Positions 46,199-55,042 of a stretch of DNA of 64,000 nt are shown piece after piece (within the stretch, counting starts at the first letter, position 1; the number at the start of each line of letters is the position of its first letter). Origin of the DNA: Austwickia chelonae (GTDB taxonomy: Bacteria; Actinomycetota; Actinomycetes; Actinomycetales; Dermatophilaceae). The notes under the pieces were generated by a model. It made no database searches, was not told the origin of the DNA, and saw only the letters and a program-made list of their open reading frames with translations. A program made the position numbers and the translations under genes. Location of the stretch: positions 1,364,001 through 1,428,000 of the forward strand of contig NZ_CP031447.1 of NCBI RefSeq assembly GCF_003391095.1. The letters are read 5' to 3'.

Positions 46199-47059
46199 TC
46201 ATCCGGGAGATTCGCTGCCCGCCGTCCGGTAGACCCCCACCACCACATCGCAGGTCACCTCAGTCACCGAAGGTAGACCAGCCACCCGATCAGCCATCTC
46301 CCCGGCCGAGACGTGGAAAGCCGAAGGGCCCATCAGCGCCAGATGCTCGACGTCCGCCCGCCCCAACGACATCTCGTAGGACACCGAGACCTGGTCGATC
46401 ATCGACAGACCCGATAACGAAGAGGCCAGCCGGGTCTCCTTGTCCGGCGCGATGTCCAACAGGCCGAGCACGCCACGCACCTGGGCCAGATGCTCGGACG
46501 TCGGAGTCACGGTCAACAACACCCCGCCGGGAGCCAGCACCCGACAGATCTGTTCTCCCTGCCTCGGCGCGAAGACCGACAGCGCCACCGCCGTAGAACC
46601 GTCACCGACGGGGAAGGCCGACCAGCCGTCGGCCACCACCGATGCCAACCGGGGATGAGCCCGGGCCGCGCGTCGAGCTGCCGCAGTGGACGCATCAAAA
46701 GTCACCCCCCGACGGTCGGGAAGCTCTTCCAACAGGCGAGCCGAATACCACCCAGGTCCGCCCCCGATGTCCAGCACGATGCCGGGAACGGCAACTTCAG
46801 CGGCAGCCAGGGACAGCCGACGTGCGATCGGCAGATAATGTCCGGCCTCGAGGAAAGCCACCCGGTGACCCACCATGGTCGCGTCGTCGCCGGGATGACG
46901 GTGAGCACCGTGCAATAACGTCAGATGCCCCTGCCTGGCCAGGTCAAAACGATGCTCCGAAGGACAGCGGGCCGTGCGACCCGATGGATTCCCCTCGTCC
47001 TCACGCAGAGACGCAGAACACACCGGGCAGATCAGGAGAGAAACGAGACCGGCCAGCAC
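46199..47059 (-). CDS. RlmA-like 23S rRNA (guanine-N1)-methyltransferase
   Basis: A 286-residue SAM methyltransferase. The N-terminal zinc site (CPVCSASL...RCPSEHRFD, residues about 11-38) and the following GHLTLL motif are characteristic of RlmA/TlrB-type enzymes that methylate a guanine in helix 35 of 23S rRNA. The SAM loop is VLDIGGGPGWYSARLLE near residue 95. RlmA(I) acts at G745 and the actinobacterial TlrB type at G748, giving macrolide tolerance; the sequence read here does not decide between them. GTG 47059 is used, as the zinc motif follows immediately. Divergent from thrS. Confidence 0.82.
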   Translation of the reverse strand: MLAGLVSLLICPVCSASLREDEGNPSGRTARCPSEHRFDLARQGHLTLLHGAHRHPGDDATMVGHRVAFLEAGHYLPIARRLSLAAAEVAVPGIVLDIGGGPGWYSARLLEELPDRRGVTFDASTAAARRAARAHPRLASVVADGWSAFPVGDGSTAVALSVFAPRQGEQICRVLAPGGVLLTVTPTSEHLAQVRGVLGLLDIAPDKETRLASSLSGLSMIDQVSVSYEMSLGRADVEHLALMGPSAFHVSAGEMADRVAGLPSVTEVTCDVVVGVYRTAGSESPG

Positions 47060-47288
47060 AACGCCACTGTAATCCCCGGTCTACCGGCGGATTTTGTGAG
47101 CCGAACCTTCCTCGGGCCGGAGCCTAGGAGAAGACTCGTCCCACAGGCCCGGTCTTGGATCCGGAACATGGACGATGCTTCTCGGCTTCCAGCGCTGAAA
47201 GCCGTTCGAACACCGACGGGGAGCCCCGCTACTCTTGAGCGGTACGCCCATCCGGGCGCCGCATCCCACATGACCGAGGAGACCCGTC

Positions 47289-49298
47289 GTGTCCAGCCAG
47301 ATCACCGTGAGAATCGCCGGAGCCGAGCGAGCGGTGGACCAGGGCACGACCGCCGCCGACCTCTTCGCCGCCGACCGCCGCATCGTCGTGGCCCGCGTCG
47401 GTGGCGAACTGAAAGACCTGGCCTACGAACTGCGCGACGGCGACGAGGTCGAAGGCGTGGACATCGCTTCCGAGGACGGCCTCTACGTCCTCCGGCACTC
47501 CTGCGCCCACGTCATGGCGCAGGCCGTGCAGGAGGTCAACCCGAAGGCCAAACTGGGCATCGGCCCACCCGTCCGGGACGGCTTCTACTACGACTTCGAC
47601 GTCGAGGAGCCCTTCACCCCCGAAGACCTGAAAGCCCTCGAGAAGGTGATGCAGCGCATCATCAACGAAGGACAGACCTTCCAGCGCCGCGTCATCGACG
47701 ACGGGGACGCCCTGGCCGAACTGGCTCACGAGCCCTACAAATGCGAACTCGTCGGCCTCAAGGGCGGTATGAGCCACGACGACGCCGAAGCCGGCGCCGG
47801 GGTCGAGGTCGGCTCCGGAGAGCTCACCATCTACGACAACATCCGCCGCGACGGCACCCGCGCCTGGGGCGACCTGTGCCGCGGACCGCACATCCCCCAC
47901 ACCAAGATCATCGGCAATGCCTTCAAACTGATGCGCTCCGCAGCGGCCTACTGGCGCGGCGACCAGAAGAACGCCCAGCTCCAGCGCGTCTACGGCACCG
48001 CCTGGCCCAGCAAGAACGAACTCAAGGCCTACCTCGACCGGCTCGCCGAAGCCGAGAAACGCGACCACCGCAAACTCGGCGTCGAACTCGACCTCTTCTC
48101 CTTCCCCGACGAGATCGGCTCCGGCCTGGCCGTCTTCCACCCCAACGGCGGCATCATCCGCATGGAGATGGAGGAGTACTCCCGCCGCCGGCACGTCGAA
48201 GAGGGCTACCAGTTCGTCAACACCCCCCACCTGACCAAGGGGCAGCTCTTCCAGACCTCCGGCCACCTCGACTGGTACGCCGACGGCATGTACCCGCCCA
48301 TGCACATGGACGAGGAACGCGACGCCGAGGGCAACATCCGCAAACAGGGCCAGGACTACTACCTCAAGCCCATGAACTGCCCGATGCACAACCTGATCTT
48401 CGGGTCACGCGGACGCAGCTACCGCGAACTGCCCCTGCGGCTCTTCGAATTCGGCACCGTCTACCGCAACGAGAAGTCCGGCGTGGTGCACGGCCTGACC
48501 CGTGCCCGCGGGTTCACCCAGGACGACGCCCACATCTACTGCACCCGCGAACAGATGAAGGACGAGCTGACCTCGCTGCTCACCTTCGTGCTCGGTCTGC
48601 TCAAGGACTACGGCCTCGACGACTTCTACCTGGAGTTGTCCACCAAGAACCCGGAGAAATCCGTCGGCGACGACGCCATCTGGGAGGAAGCCACCGAGAC
48701 GCTTCGTCAGGTGGCCGCCGACTCCGGGCTGGAGCTGGTCCCGGATCCGGGCGGTGCCGCTTTCTACGGTCCGAAGATCTCGGTGCAGGCCAAGGACGCC
48801 ATCGGGCGCACCTGGCAGATGTCGACCATCCAGCTCGACTTCAACCTGCCTGAACGGTTCGACCTGGAGTACCAGGCATCCGATGGCACCCGTCAGCGAC
48901 CGGTGATGATCCACCGTGCGCTCTTCGGCTCGATCGAACGCTTCTTCGGCGTCCTCGTCGAGCACTACGCGGGAGCTTTCCCGGTGTGGCTCTCCCCGGT
49001 GCAGGTCACCGCGATTCCGGTCGCCGACGAGTACCGGCCCTACTTGGAGGAGATCGCTGCGAAGCTGCGAGCGCAGGGGGTCCGTGTGGAGGTCGACGCC
49101 AGCGACGACCGCTTCCCCAAGAAGATCCGTAATGCCTCCAAGTCGAAGGTGCCCTACGTGCTGATCGCCGGCGAGGAGGACCGAGCCGCTGGCGCCGTGT
49201 CCTTCCGTTACCGCGACGGTTCGCAGGAGAACGGGGTTCCGGTGTACGCCGCGATCGCGAAGATCCTGGAAGCGATCCGGACCCGCGCACAGGTGTGA
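47289..49298 (+). CDS. thrS: Threonine-tRNA ligase
   Basis: ThrRS charges tRNA-Thr. The 669-residue protein contains an N-terminal TGS domain ([20 protein letters not shown]), the editing domain with [11 protein letters not shown] near residue 70 and the class II catalytic core. The core has motif 2 [20 protein letters not shown], zinc and substrate ligands around NCPMHNLIF and RDGFYYDF, and motif 3 with [13 protein letters not shown] near 545, followed by the anticodon-binding domain. GTG 47289 is supported by GAGGAGACCC. I found no T-box leader upstream. A hairpin terminator follows. Confidence 0.96.
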   Translation: MSSQITVRIAGAERAVDQGTTAADLFAADRRIVVARVGGELKDLAYELRDGDEVEGVDIASEDGLYVLRHSCAHVMAQAVQEVNPKAKLGIGPPVRDGFYYDFDVEEPFTPEDLKALEKVMQRIINEGQTFQRRVIDDGDALAELAHEPYKCELVGLKGGMSHDDAEAGAGVEVGSGELTIYDNIRRDGTRAWGDLCRGPHIPHTKIIGNAFKLMRSAAAYWRGDQKNAQLQRVYGTAWPSKNELKAYLDRLAEAEKRDHRKLGVELDLFSFPDEIGSGLAVFHPNGGIIRMEMEEYSRRRHVEEGYQFVNTPHLTKGQLFQTSGHLDWYADGMYPPMHMDEERDAEGNIRKQGQDYYLKPMNCPMHNLIFGSRGRSYRELPLRLFEFGTVYRNEKSGVVHGLTRARGFTQDDAHIYCTREQMKDELTSLLTFVLGLLKDYGLDDFYLELSTKNPEKSVGDDAIWEEATETLRQVAADSGLELVPDPGGAAFYGPKISVQAKDAIGRTWQMSTIQLDFNLPERFDLEYQASDGTRQRPVMIHRALFGSIERFFGVLVEHYAGAFPVWLSPVQVTAIPVADEYRPYLEEIAAKLRAQGVRVEVDASDDRFPKKIRNASKSKVPYVLIAGEEDRAAGAVSFRYRDGSQENGVPVYAAIAKILEAIRTRAQV

Positions 49299-49312
49299 TC
49301 CGGCGGGCGTCC

Positions 49313-49350
49313 GCTCGGCATCGACAGTTTTCCTGCTGTCCGATGCCGAG
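49313..49350 (+). terminator. Terminator after thrS
   Basis: GCTCGGCATCGACAG pairs with CTGTCCGATGCCGAG apart from one extra C, leaving a small loop TTTTCCTG. It separates thrS from the GNAT and HIT genes. Confidence 0.7.
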
Positions 49351-49479
49351 TGGACTCCTGAGTACTTCGATGCTCTGACCAGCTGAAATCTTGGGGATTT
49401 TGGCTGCTGCTCAGCTGTTTTCCGTCCCGAGGCAGGGGCGACAATGCCGTGACGTGCGCTTTTGTGCTTTCATGCAGGA

Positions 49480-49962
49480 ATGAAGGCTGATCAGGCGCAT
49501 TCGACGCATGTGGCGCAGGTGAGGCGAGCAGAGCCGTCCGATGCATTCGTGTTGGCCGCTCTGGAACTTCAGTCGAACCGGGAACAAGGGCGGGAGGGAG
49601 AGTCGGGCTTCCTCGAACGGTTCGCCGACGCATGGCTGGCCGAGCGGAACCGCCGTCCGGCCTGGGTGGCCATGACCGGCGGAGGGCAGCCGCTGGGAGC
49701 CATGACGCTCTACGTGGTCGACGACCTGCCGCGTCCAGGACGGCTCTCTCGTCCGTGGATGCACATTTCCAGCTTGTACGTCGCTCAGCGGGCCCGCCGA
49801 ACCGGTGTGGGGGAGCGGCTGCTCTCCACCGGGGTGGCGTGGTGTCGCCAGAACGGGGCCGCGTGGATACAGCTCTCCTCCGACCCGACCCGGACCAGTC
49901 TTTTCCGTCGTGCAGGCTTCACCACCGCTGATCCAGACCTCTTTCGGCTCCGCCTGAAGTGA
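49480..49962 (+). CDS. GNAT-family N-acetyltransferase
   Basis: A 160-residue single-domain acetyltransferase: VRRAEPSDAFVLAALELQSN at the N-terminus, the central strand WMHISSLYVAQRARRTGVGE, and the acetyl-CoA pyrophosphate-binding R/Q-x-x-G-x-G/A-like RRTGVGERLLSTGV, then AAWIQLSSDPTRTSLFRRAG ending in an LFRLRLK tail. ATG 49480 and GTG 49462 share the frame; neither has a clear ribosome-binding site. The substrate is unknown. Inserted between thrS and the HIT gene, which are usually adjacent in actinobacteria. Confidence 0.82.
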   Translation: MKADQAHSTHVAQVRRAEPSDAFVLAALELQSNREQGREGESGFLERFADAWLAERNRRPAWVAMTGGGQPLGAMTLYVVDDLPRPGRLSRPWMHISSLYVAQRARRTGVGERLLSTGVAWCRQNGAAWIQLSSDPTRTSLFRRAGFTTADPDLFRLRLK

Positions 49963-50035
49963 ACAGCACGGACCCGGACCGGGATACCCCAGAGGACTCG
50001 ATGCCGAGGCGGGTCTGCTGTTCTAGGATCGCCCC

Positions 50036-50599
50036 ATGACCTCGGCACGTGACCTCCAGAGCGGACCTCCGTGCGAGCCGGAGGAAACCTTTCCCCGGGT
50101 GGACGACGGTTTCGAACGGTTGTGGACTCCTCACCGGATGGCCTACATCAAAGGGGAACGCCCTGGTGCGGAGGGTGGGCAGGACTGTCCGTTCTGCGCG
50201 GCACCGGGCAAGGAAGACGCCCAGGGCCTGCTGGTCCACCGAGGCACCTTCTGCTTCGTGGTGATGAACCTGTTCCCGTACAACCCGGGACATGTGCTGA
50301 TCTGCCCTTATCGCCATGTGGCGTCCTATATCGACCTGATGGACGAGGAGATCGCTGAGTTCACCGAACTCACCCGCCGCGCGATCCGCACCCTCAAAGC
50401 GGTGTCCCGCCCGCAGGGGTTCAACATCGGGATGAACCAGGGCTCGGTCGCCGGAGCCGGAGTGGCAGCACACCTGCATCAGCACGTGGTGCCTCGGTGG
50501 GGTGGGGACGCCAATTTCCTGCCGATCATTGCGCAGACAAAAGCACTGCCGACGCTTCTGGAGGACGCCCGCGCAGCGCTGGTCGACGGATGGATCTGA
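50036..50599 (+). CDS. HIT-family nucleotide hydrolase or phosphorylase
   Basis: A 187-residue histidine-triad protein. CPFCAAPG near residue 51 may bind zinc; FVVMNLFPYNPGHVLICPYRH leads to the active site HLHQHVVPRW near 146, with the nucleophilic middle histidine. Actinobacterial homologues beside thrS and pgsA resemble Ap4A phosphorylase and split diadenosine tetraphosphate with phosphate. The family position and the Gly-x-x-x-His context support this, but the substrate was not tested. ATG 50036. A strong hairpin after the stop also serves the convergent EF-G-like gene. Confidence 0.88.
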   Translation: MTSARDLQSGPPCEPEETFPRVDDGFERLWTPHRMAYIKGERPGAEGGQDCPFCAAPGKEDAQGLLVHRGTFCFVVMNLFPYNPGHVLICPYRHVASYIDLMDEEIAEFTELTRRAIRTLKAVSRPQGFNIGMNQGSVAGAGVAAHLHQHVVPRWGGDANFLPIIAQTKALPTLLEDARAALVDGWI

Positions 50600-50623
50600 C
50601 CGAGATCCCCTGGAGCACAGAAC

Positions 50624-50658
50624 CGGTGGGCCCCTCCTCAGAGAGGAGGGGCCCACCG
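50624..50658. terminator. Bidirectional terminator between HIT and EF-G-like genes
   Basis: CGGTGGGCCCCTCCT and AGGAGGGGCCCACCG form a 15-bp perfect stem, with one further C-G pair and a three-base loop. It lies between convergent genes, so it can terminate both. Confidence 0.88.
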
Positions 50659-50679
50659 ATGGTCGGTTCTCCCCAAAGG

Positions 50680-52791
50680 TCAGGACGACGTGACCCGTTC
50701 CTTCACCAGATTGCCGGGCATCTGTTCGTAGCCGACCATCTGACGGGTGAACGTTCCCGCTCCGTGGGCAAGCGAACGTAGGTCGATCGCGTAGCGGCAC
50801 AGCTCCACCTGGGGGACTTCCGCCTTGATGACCGAGGTGCCCTCCTGAGAGCCTGGTTCGCTGCCCTGCAGACGCCCACGCCGCCCTTGCAGGTCGGTCA
50901 TCACCGCGCCGACGTAGTCGTCAGCGACGGTCACTGTCAGCAGGTCGATCGGCTCCAACAAGGTCGTCGCGCCTGATTGAGCGGCTGCTTCCTTCAGAGC
51001 CAGGGCTCCTGCCATTTGGAAAGCGGCATCGGAGGAGTCGACCGAATGGGCTTTACCGTCGAAAAGGGTCACTTTCACATCCACCATCGGATAGCCGGCG
51101 ACGCAGCCCTTCTCCAATTGCGCGCGTACCCCTTTCTCCACCGACGGGATGAACTGACGAGGTACTGCGCCACCGACGACCTTGTCGATGAACTCGAAAC
51201 CGGCGCCGCGTTCATTGGGCTCGACCTTGATGTTGCACACAGCGAACTGTCCGTGCCCGCCGGACTGCTTCACATGACGCCCGTGACCGCTCGATCCGGC
51301 GACGAAGGTCTCTCGCAGGGCGATCCGCAGCGGCTCGACGGTGACATCGACGTTGAGTTTGTTCTTCAACCGGTCCATCACCATGTCGGCATGTGTTTGC
51401 CCCATCGTCCACAGGACCACTTGCGAAGTCTCGGCGTTGTGCTCCACCCGCAACGAGGGATCGCCCGCCGAGAGTCGCTGTAGCGCTGCGGGGAGTTTGT
51501 CCTCGTCAGCCCGGGTAGCAGCCCGTACGGCGATGGGTAGCAAGGCATCGGGCATATCCCAGGGCTCCATGACCAGAGGCTGGTCCTTGTCGGAGATCGT
51601 GTCCGAGGTCTGTGCCGTCGGTAGTTTCGCCACGATGGCCAGATCGCCGGCGATGGCTGACTCCTTGGGGCGCAGCATCTCACCCAAGGGTGAACTCAAC
51701 GGCCCGACCTTCACGTCCTCGTCGTGGTCGTGGTGCCCTTCGATCGACCGGCCGGACAGGGACTCCAAATGGCCGGAGACGTGCACCGAGGACTCCGGGT
51801 ACAGAGTGCCGCTGAACACCCGGACCAGGGCGACCGCGCCGACATAGGCATCAGAGGTCGTCTTGACGACCTCGGCGACCAGCGGACCGTTCGGGTCTGC
51901 GGTCAAGACGGGGCCGTCTGCGCCCTGGGTGGTGAACACTCGGGGCAGCGGGTGCAGCGAAGGTGGCGGGAAAGCATGCTCGATCAGATGGAGGAGCACG
52001 TCGATGCCGGCGCCGGTGGCGACCGACAGGGGGAGCACCGGGAAGAAGGTTCCGTGGGCGACAGCCTTCAACAGGGCGGTTTCGACGATCTCGAAACCGA
52101 TTTCTTCGCCTTCCAGATAACGGTCCAGGAGGGTGTCGTCCTCGGCTTCCTGGATGATGCCCTCCATCAAAGGCCCCTGATAGGTCTCGAACAGGTCGGC
52201 ATGTTCGGGCCCGGTGGCGCGGACGACCCGATCGTCACCGGTGTAGTCGTGGACTTCACCCAGCACCAGGTCGATGGTGGCGTCCAGGGAGCCACCTGTA
52301 CCCAGCTGGGGAATCGCCAGCGGGAGGACACCGTCGCCGAAGGCTTCCTGGCACTCGGCCAGCACCGATTCGAAGTCTCCACGGCCGGCGTCCAGTTTGG
52401 TGATGGCCACCGCACGGGGCATCCCCACATTCGCGCATTCGTGCCACAGCCGGCGGGTGCCGGCATCCACGCCGTCAGCTGCGGAGACGACGAAGAGTGC
52501 CGCATCCGCGGCTCGTAGCCCGGCTCGTAGGTCTCCGACGAAATCGCTGTAGCCGGGAGTATCGATCAGATTGATGATCACGTCTCCGGAGTCGACTGCG
52601 GCCACTGACAGCTGCGTCGACCGTTCGTCACCACGTGCCGCAGGACGGTATCCGGGGGTGGTGGTGGCGAGCAGATGGTCGAAAAGTCGTGTCTTCCCCG
52701 ATCCACTGGGGCCGACGAGGACGACATTGCGCAGCGCGTCCGAGGACGAGGCGACGGGGGACGACGTGATGGTGGATTGTCTGCCGCTCAT
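50680..52791 (-). CDS. EF-G-like GTPase (EF-G2/FusA2 type)
   Basis: A 703-residue protein with EF-G architecture: G domain with P-loop GPSGSGKTRL near residue 27, DTPGYSDFVGDL near 77 and ITKLDAGRGD near 133 (Thr replaces the usual Asn of NKxD); then beta-barrel domain II, and domains III-V with VKQSGGHGQFAVCNIKVEPN and a C-terminal VGYEQMPGNLVKERV. Mycobacterial EF-G2 is similar in length and diverged from translocating EF-G; its role is not settled (ribosome-dependent translocation was not shown for it). ATG 52791. The convergent HIT gene shares the terminator. Confidence 0.87.
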   Translation of the reverse strand: MSGRQSTITSSPVASSSDALRNVVLVGPSGSGKTRLFDHLLATTTPGYRPAARGDERSTQLSVAAVDSGDVIINLIDTPGYSDFVGDLRAGLRAADAALFVVSAADGVDAGTRRLWHECANVGMPRAVAITKLDAGRGDFESVLAECQEAFGDGVLPLAIPQLGTGGSLDATIDLVLGEVHDYTGDDRVVRATGPEHADLFETYQGPLMEGIIQEAEDDTLLDRYLEGEEIGFEIVETALLKAVAHGTFFPVLPLSVATGAGIDVLLHLIEHAFPPPSLHPLPRVFTTQGADGPVLTADPNGPLVAEVVKTTSDAYVGAVALVRVFSGTLYPESSVHVSGHLESLSGRSIEGHHDHDEDVKVGPLSSPLGEMLRPKESAIAGDLAIVAKLPTAQTSDTISDKDQPLVMEPWDMPDALLPIAVRAATRADEDKLPAALQRLSAGDPSLRVEHNAETSQVVLWTMGQTHADMVMDRLKNKLNVDVTVEPLRIALRETFVAGSSGHGRHVKQSGGHGQFAVCNIKVEPNERGAGFEFIDKVVGGAVPRQFIPSVEKGVRAQLEKGCVAGYPMVDVKVTLFDGKAHSVDSSDAAFQMAGALALKEAAAQSGATTLLEPIDLLTVTVADDYVGAVMTDLQGRRGRLQGSEPGSQEGTSVIKAEVPQVELCRYAIDLRSLAHGAGTFTRQMVGYEQMPGNLVKERVTSS

Positions 52792-53008
52792 GCAGACACC
52801 CTGCTATGTGTCTCCAATCAGGACAAGCACTTTCGATAGAAAATCGATGACCGGTGAGCCAGAGCACGAAAGAATCGTCTTAGCGGCGGGTCTCTTTGTC
52901 ACACAGTGGAACTTGTGTTCTTTTCGGGATGTGTGTGCGGAATCGGTCTCGAGCAACCTGCGTGGGTGTACGTGACGAACGGCCTTACGTCAGTACTCTG
53001 GGGGCACC

Positions 53009-53629
53009 ATGTTGAACCGATTCGCACGTGCCTTCATCACCCGTCTGCTCACCCCCGTGGCGCGGGTAGCGCTACGGCTGGGACTGTCTCCGGACATGGT
53101 CACCGTCATCGGGACCATCGGGGTGTGCGTGGGTGCTTTGGCCTTCTACCCCCGTCACGAATTCCTCGTCGGAACGCTCGTCATCGTGGCTTTTGTCTTT
53201 TCCGACACCCTGGACGGCACGATGGCCCGGATCTCGGGGCGCACGAGTACCTGGGGGGCCTTCCTCGACTCGACGTTGGACCGCATCGGCGACGGAGCTG
53301 TCTTCGGCGGGCTCCTTCTGTGCTTCGCAAGTCGGCCGGGGGGCCAGCTCACTGCTTGGTTCGCGCTCGCTTGTCTGGTTTTTGGCTTCGTGACCAGCTA
53401 TGCGCGGGCTCGAGCCGAAAGCTTGGGCGTGGAGGCTGCGAACGTCGGCATCGCCGAGCGTGCAGATCGGCTTGTGGTGGCGCTCGTAGCTACCGGGCTG
53501 ACCGGTCTCTTCTCCTGGCCGGACATGGTACTGACGGTGACTTTGGGCATTTTGTCCGTAGCGAGTGCGATCACGGTGCTCCAGCGGATGATGGCCGTGC
53601 GTCGTCACATCCTCGCCAGTTCGTCGTGA
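53009..53629 (+). CDS. pgsA: CDP-alcohol phosphatidyltransferase (phosphatidylinositol-phosphate synthase type)
   Basis: A 206-residue integral membrane enzyme with about six TM segments. The catalytic motif D-x2-D-G-x2-A-R-x8-G-x3-D-x3-D is complete: DTLDGTMARISGRTSTWGAF followed by LDSTLDR, residues about 66-92. Its position between a thrS-HIT pair and pdxS is that of pgsA1, the phosphatidylinositol phosphate synthase of actinobacteria. GGGGGC precedes ATG 53009. The acyltransferase and mannosyltransferase genes (patA, pimA) that normally follow are missing here. It could alternatively be a phosphatidylglycerophosphate-type enzyme. Confidence 0.85.
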   Translation: MLNRFARAFITRLLTPVARVALRLGLSPDMVTVIGTIGVCVGALAFYPRHEFLVGTLVIVAFVFSDTLDGTMARISGRTSTWGAFLDSTLDRIGDGAVFGGLLLCFASRPGGQLTAWFALACLVFGFVTSYARARAESLGVEAANVGIAERADRLVVALVATGLTGLFSWPDMVLTVTLGILSVASAITVLQRMMAVRRHILASSS

Positions 53630-53806
53630 ACTGAGCTGACCGGTCTGCTGTGCTGCTGTCTCCAGTAGGCCGACCGGAATCTTCCTGACGGGAAACTGTG
53701 CCGCACTGGTTCGGCTCTCTCGGCGATCTGCTGGGGGTGGTTACGCCCGTGTGGCACTTGGCGTGCTCAGGGGGCTTGGTCTGACTCTGTCGATCGTCTG
53801 GACGGT

Positions 53807-53935
53807 TCAGTTCCCCTCTTCGTCGAAGACGATCTCGATCTCGCCGGTGGAGGCTGAGTTTTCTTCTGCTGCTAGCGGTCCCGTGTGGATCCAGGGGTGC
53901 TTCCCGGGCGGGACTAGGCTAAGCAACTGCCACAC
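53807..53935 (-). CDS. Small conserved-looking protein, 42 residues
   Basis: A minus-strand frame from GTG 53935 (just after an in-frame stop) to TGA 53807-53809 encodes 42 residues: MWQLLSLVPPGKHPWIHTG, then LAAEENSASTGEIEIVFDEE. The order of Pro, His and Trp followed by an acidic tail looks like coding sequence rather than noise. The upstream region has no clear ribosome-binding site, so translation could be leaderless. No family recognised with certainty. It lies alone between pgsA and pdxS. Confidence 0.45.
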   Translation of the reverse strand: MWQLLSLVPPGKHPWIHTGPLAAEENSASTGEIEIVFDEEGN

Positions 53936-54036
53936 CTACTTGAACACCCGTTATGCTCGCGCACGACATCGACGAGATATGCCCATCCACGGGACAACGG
54001 GTGAGGCTCCCGCACAGCTGAGAAAGGCGACTCGAC

Positions 54037-54936
54037 GTGAGCGATGCAATGACTTCCACCACCGGTACCTCGCGGGTGAAGCGCGGTATGGCCGAAATGC
54101 TCAAGGGCGGCGTGATCATGGACGTGGTCACCCCGGAGCAGGCCAAGATCGCCGAGGATGCCGGCGCCGTCGCCGTGATGGCTCTTGAGCGGGTCCCGGC
54201 CGACATCCGTGCCCAGGGCGGGGTCTCCCGCATGTCCGACCCGGACATGATCGCCGGCATCATCGAGGCCGTCTCCATCCCGGTGATGGCCAAGGCCCGC
54301 ATCGGGCATTTCGTGGAAGCCCAAGTGCTGCAGAGCCTCGGCGTCGACTACATCGATGAGTCGGAGGTCCTGACTCCCGCCGACTACGAGAACCACATCG
54401 ACAAATGGGCCTTCACGGTTCCTTTCGTCTGTGGCGCCACGAACCTCGGAGAAGCGCTGCGTCGGATCACCGAAGGTGCGGCCATGATCCGCTCCAAGGG
54501 CGAAGCCGGCACAGGCGATGTGTCCAATGCGACGACGCACATGCGGATGCTGCGCAAGGAGATCCGTCGGCTTCAGAACATGGCCGAGGACGAGTTGTAC
54601 GTCGCGGCGAAAGAGCTGCAAGCTCCGTACGAGCTGGTCAAGGAAGTCGCCCAGGCCGGCAAGCTTCCGGTGGTCCTCTTCACCGCAGGTGGCATCGCCA
54701 CCCCCGCCGACGCCGCGATGATGATGCAGCTCGGTGCCGAGGGTGTCTTCGTGGGCTCGGGCATCTTCAAGTCCGGGAACCCGGCGCAACGGGCTGCCGC
54801 CATCGTCAAGGCGACGACCTTCTACGACGACCCGTCGACGATCGCGGAGGTCTCCCGCGGTCTCGGCGAGGCGATGGTCGGCATCAATGTCGACGACATC
54901 CCTGTCCCGCACCGCCTTGCAGAACGGGGATGGTGA
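54037..54936 (+). CDS. pdxS: Pyridoxal 5'-phosphate synthase, PdxS subunit
   Basis: PdxS condenses ribose 5-phosphate, glyceraldehyde 3-phosphate and PdxT-derived ammonia to PLP. The 299-residue barrel has [20 protein letters not shown] (with the strand-1 aspartate), [20 protein letters not shown] including the catalytic lysine-containing region, [32 protein letters not shown] and [17 protein letters not shown]. All are typical. GTG 54037 follows AGAAAGGCG. pdxT is not adjacent: an amino-acid permease gene lies between them. Confidence 0.96.
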   Translation: MSDAMTSTTGTSRVKRGMAEMLKGGVIMDVVTPEQAKIAEDAGAVAVMALERVPADIRAQGGVSRMSDPDMIAGIIEAVSIPVMAKARIGHFVEAQVLQSLGVDYIDESEVLTPADYENHIDKWAFTVPFVCGATNLGEALRRITEGAAMIRSKGEAGTGDVSNATTHMRMLRKEIRRLQNMAEDELYVAAKELQAPYELVKEVAQAGKLPVVLFTAGGIATPADAAMMMQLGAEGVFVGSGIFKSGNPAQRAAAIVKATTFYDDPSTIAEVSRGLGEAMVGINVDDIPVPHRLAERGW

Positions 54937-54952
54937 AAGTCCGAGCAGGGCA

Positions 54953-54998
54953 GACGACACATCGTGGTGTCGTCCAGGTCGCGGGGGCGATGACCCCC
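54953..54998 (+). other. Two short hairpins between pdxS and the permease gene
   Basis: GACGACAC/GTGTCGTC (54953-54974, loop of six) and GGGGG/CCCCC (54983-54998) form consecutive stem-loops in the 106-base gap. They may end pdxS transcription or act as an attenuator; no riboswitch family is recognised. Confidence 0.35.
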
Positions 54999-55042
54999 TC
55001 GACCGGAAAGCCCGCTCATGAGCAGGAGGGAAGCTCCTCACG

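Noticed and set aside
47060-47288. Possible T-box leader before thrS
   Set aside because: No T-box consensus, specifier loop or antiterminator pairing could be found, and a normal ribosome-binding site is present.
46925-48853. A 642-residue open frame on the plus strand overlapping thrS
   Set aside because: It is a shifted shadow of thrS with an arginine/proline-rich composition and no motif.
50680-52791. EF-G-like protein as tetracycline ribosomal protection protein
   Set aside because: Length and G-domain motifs fit the EF-G2 group, and no resistance context is present.
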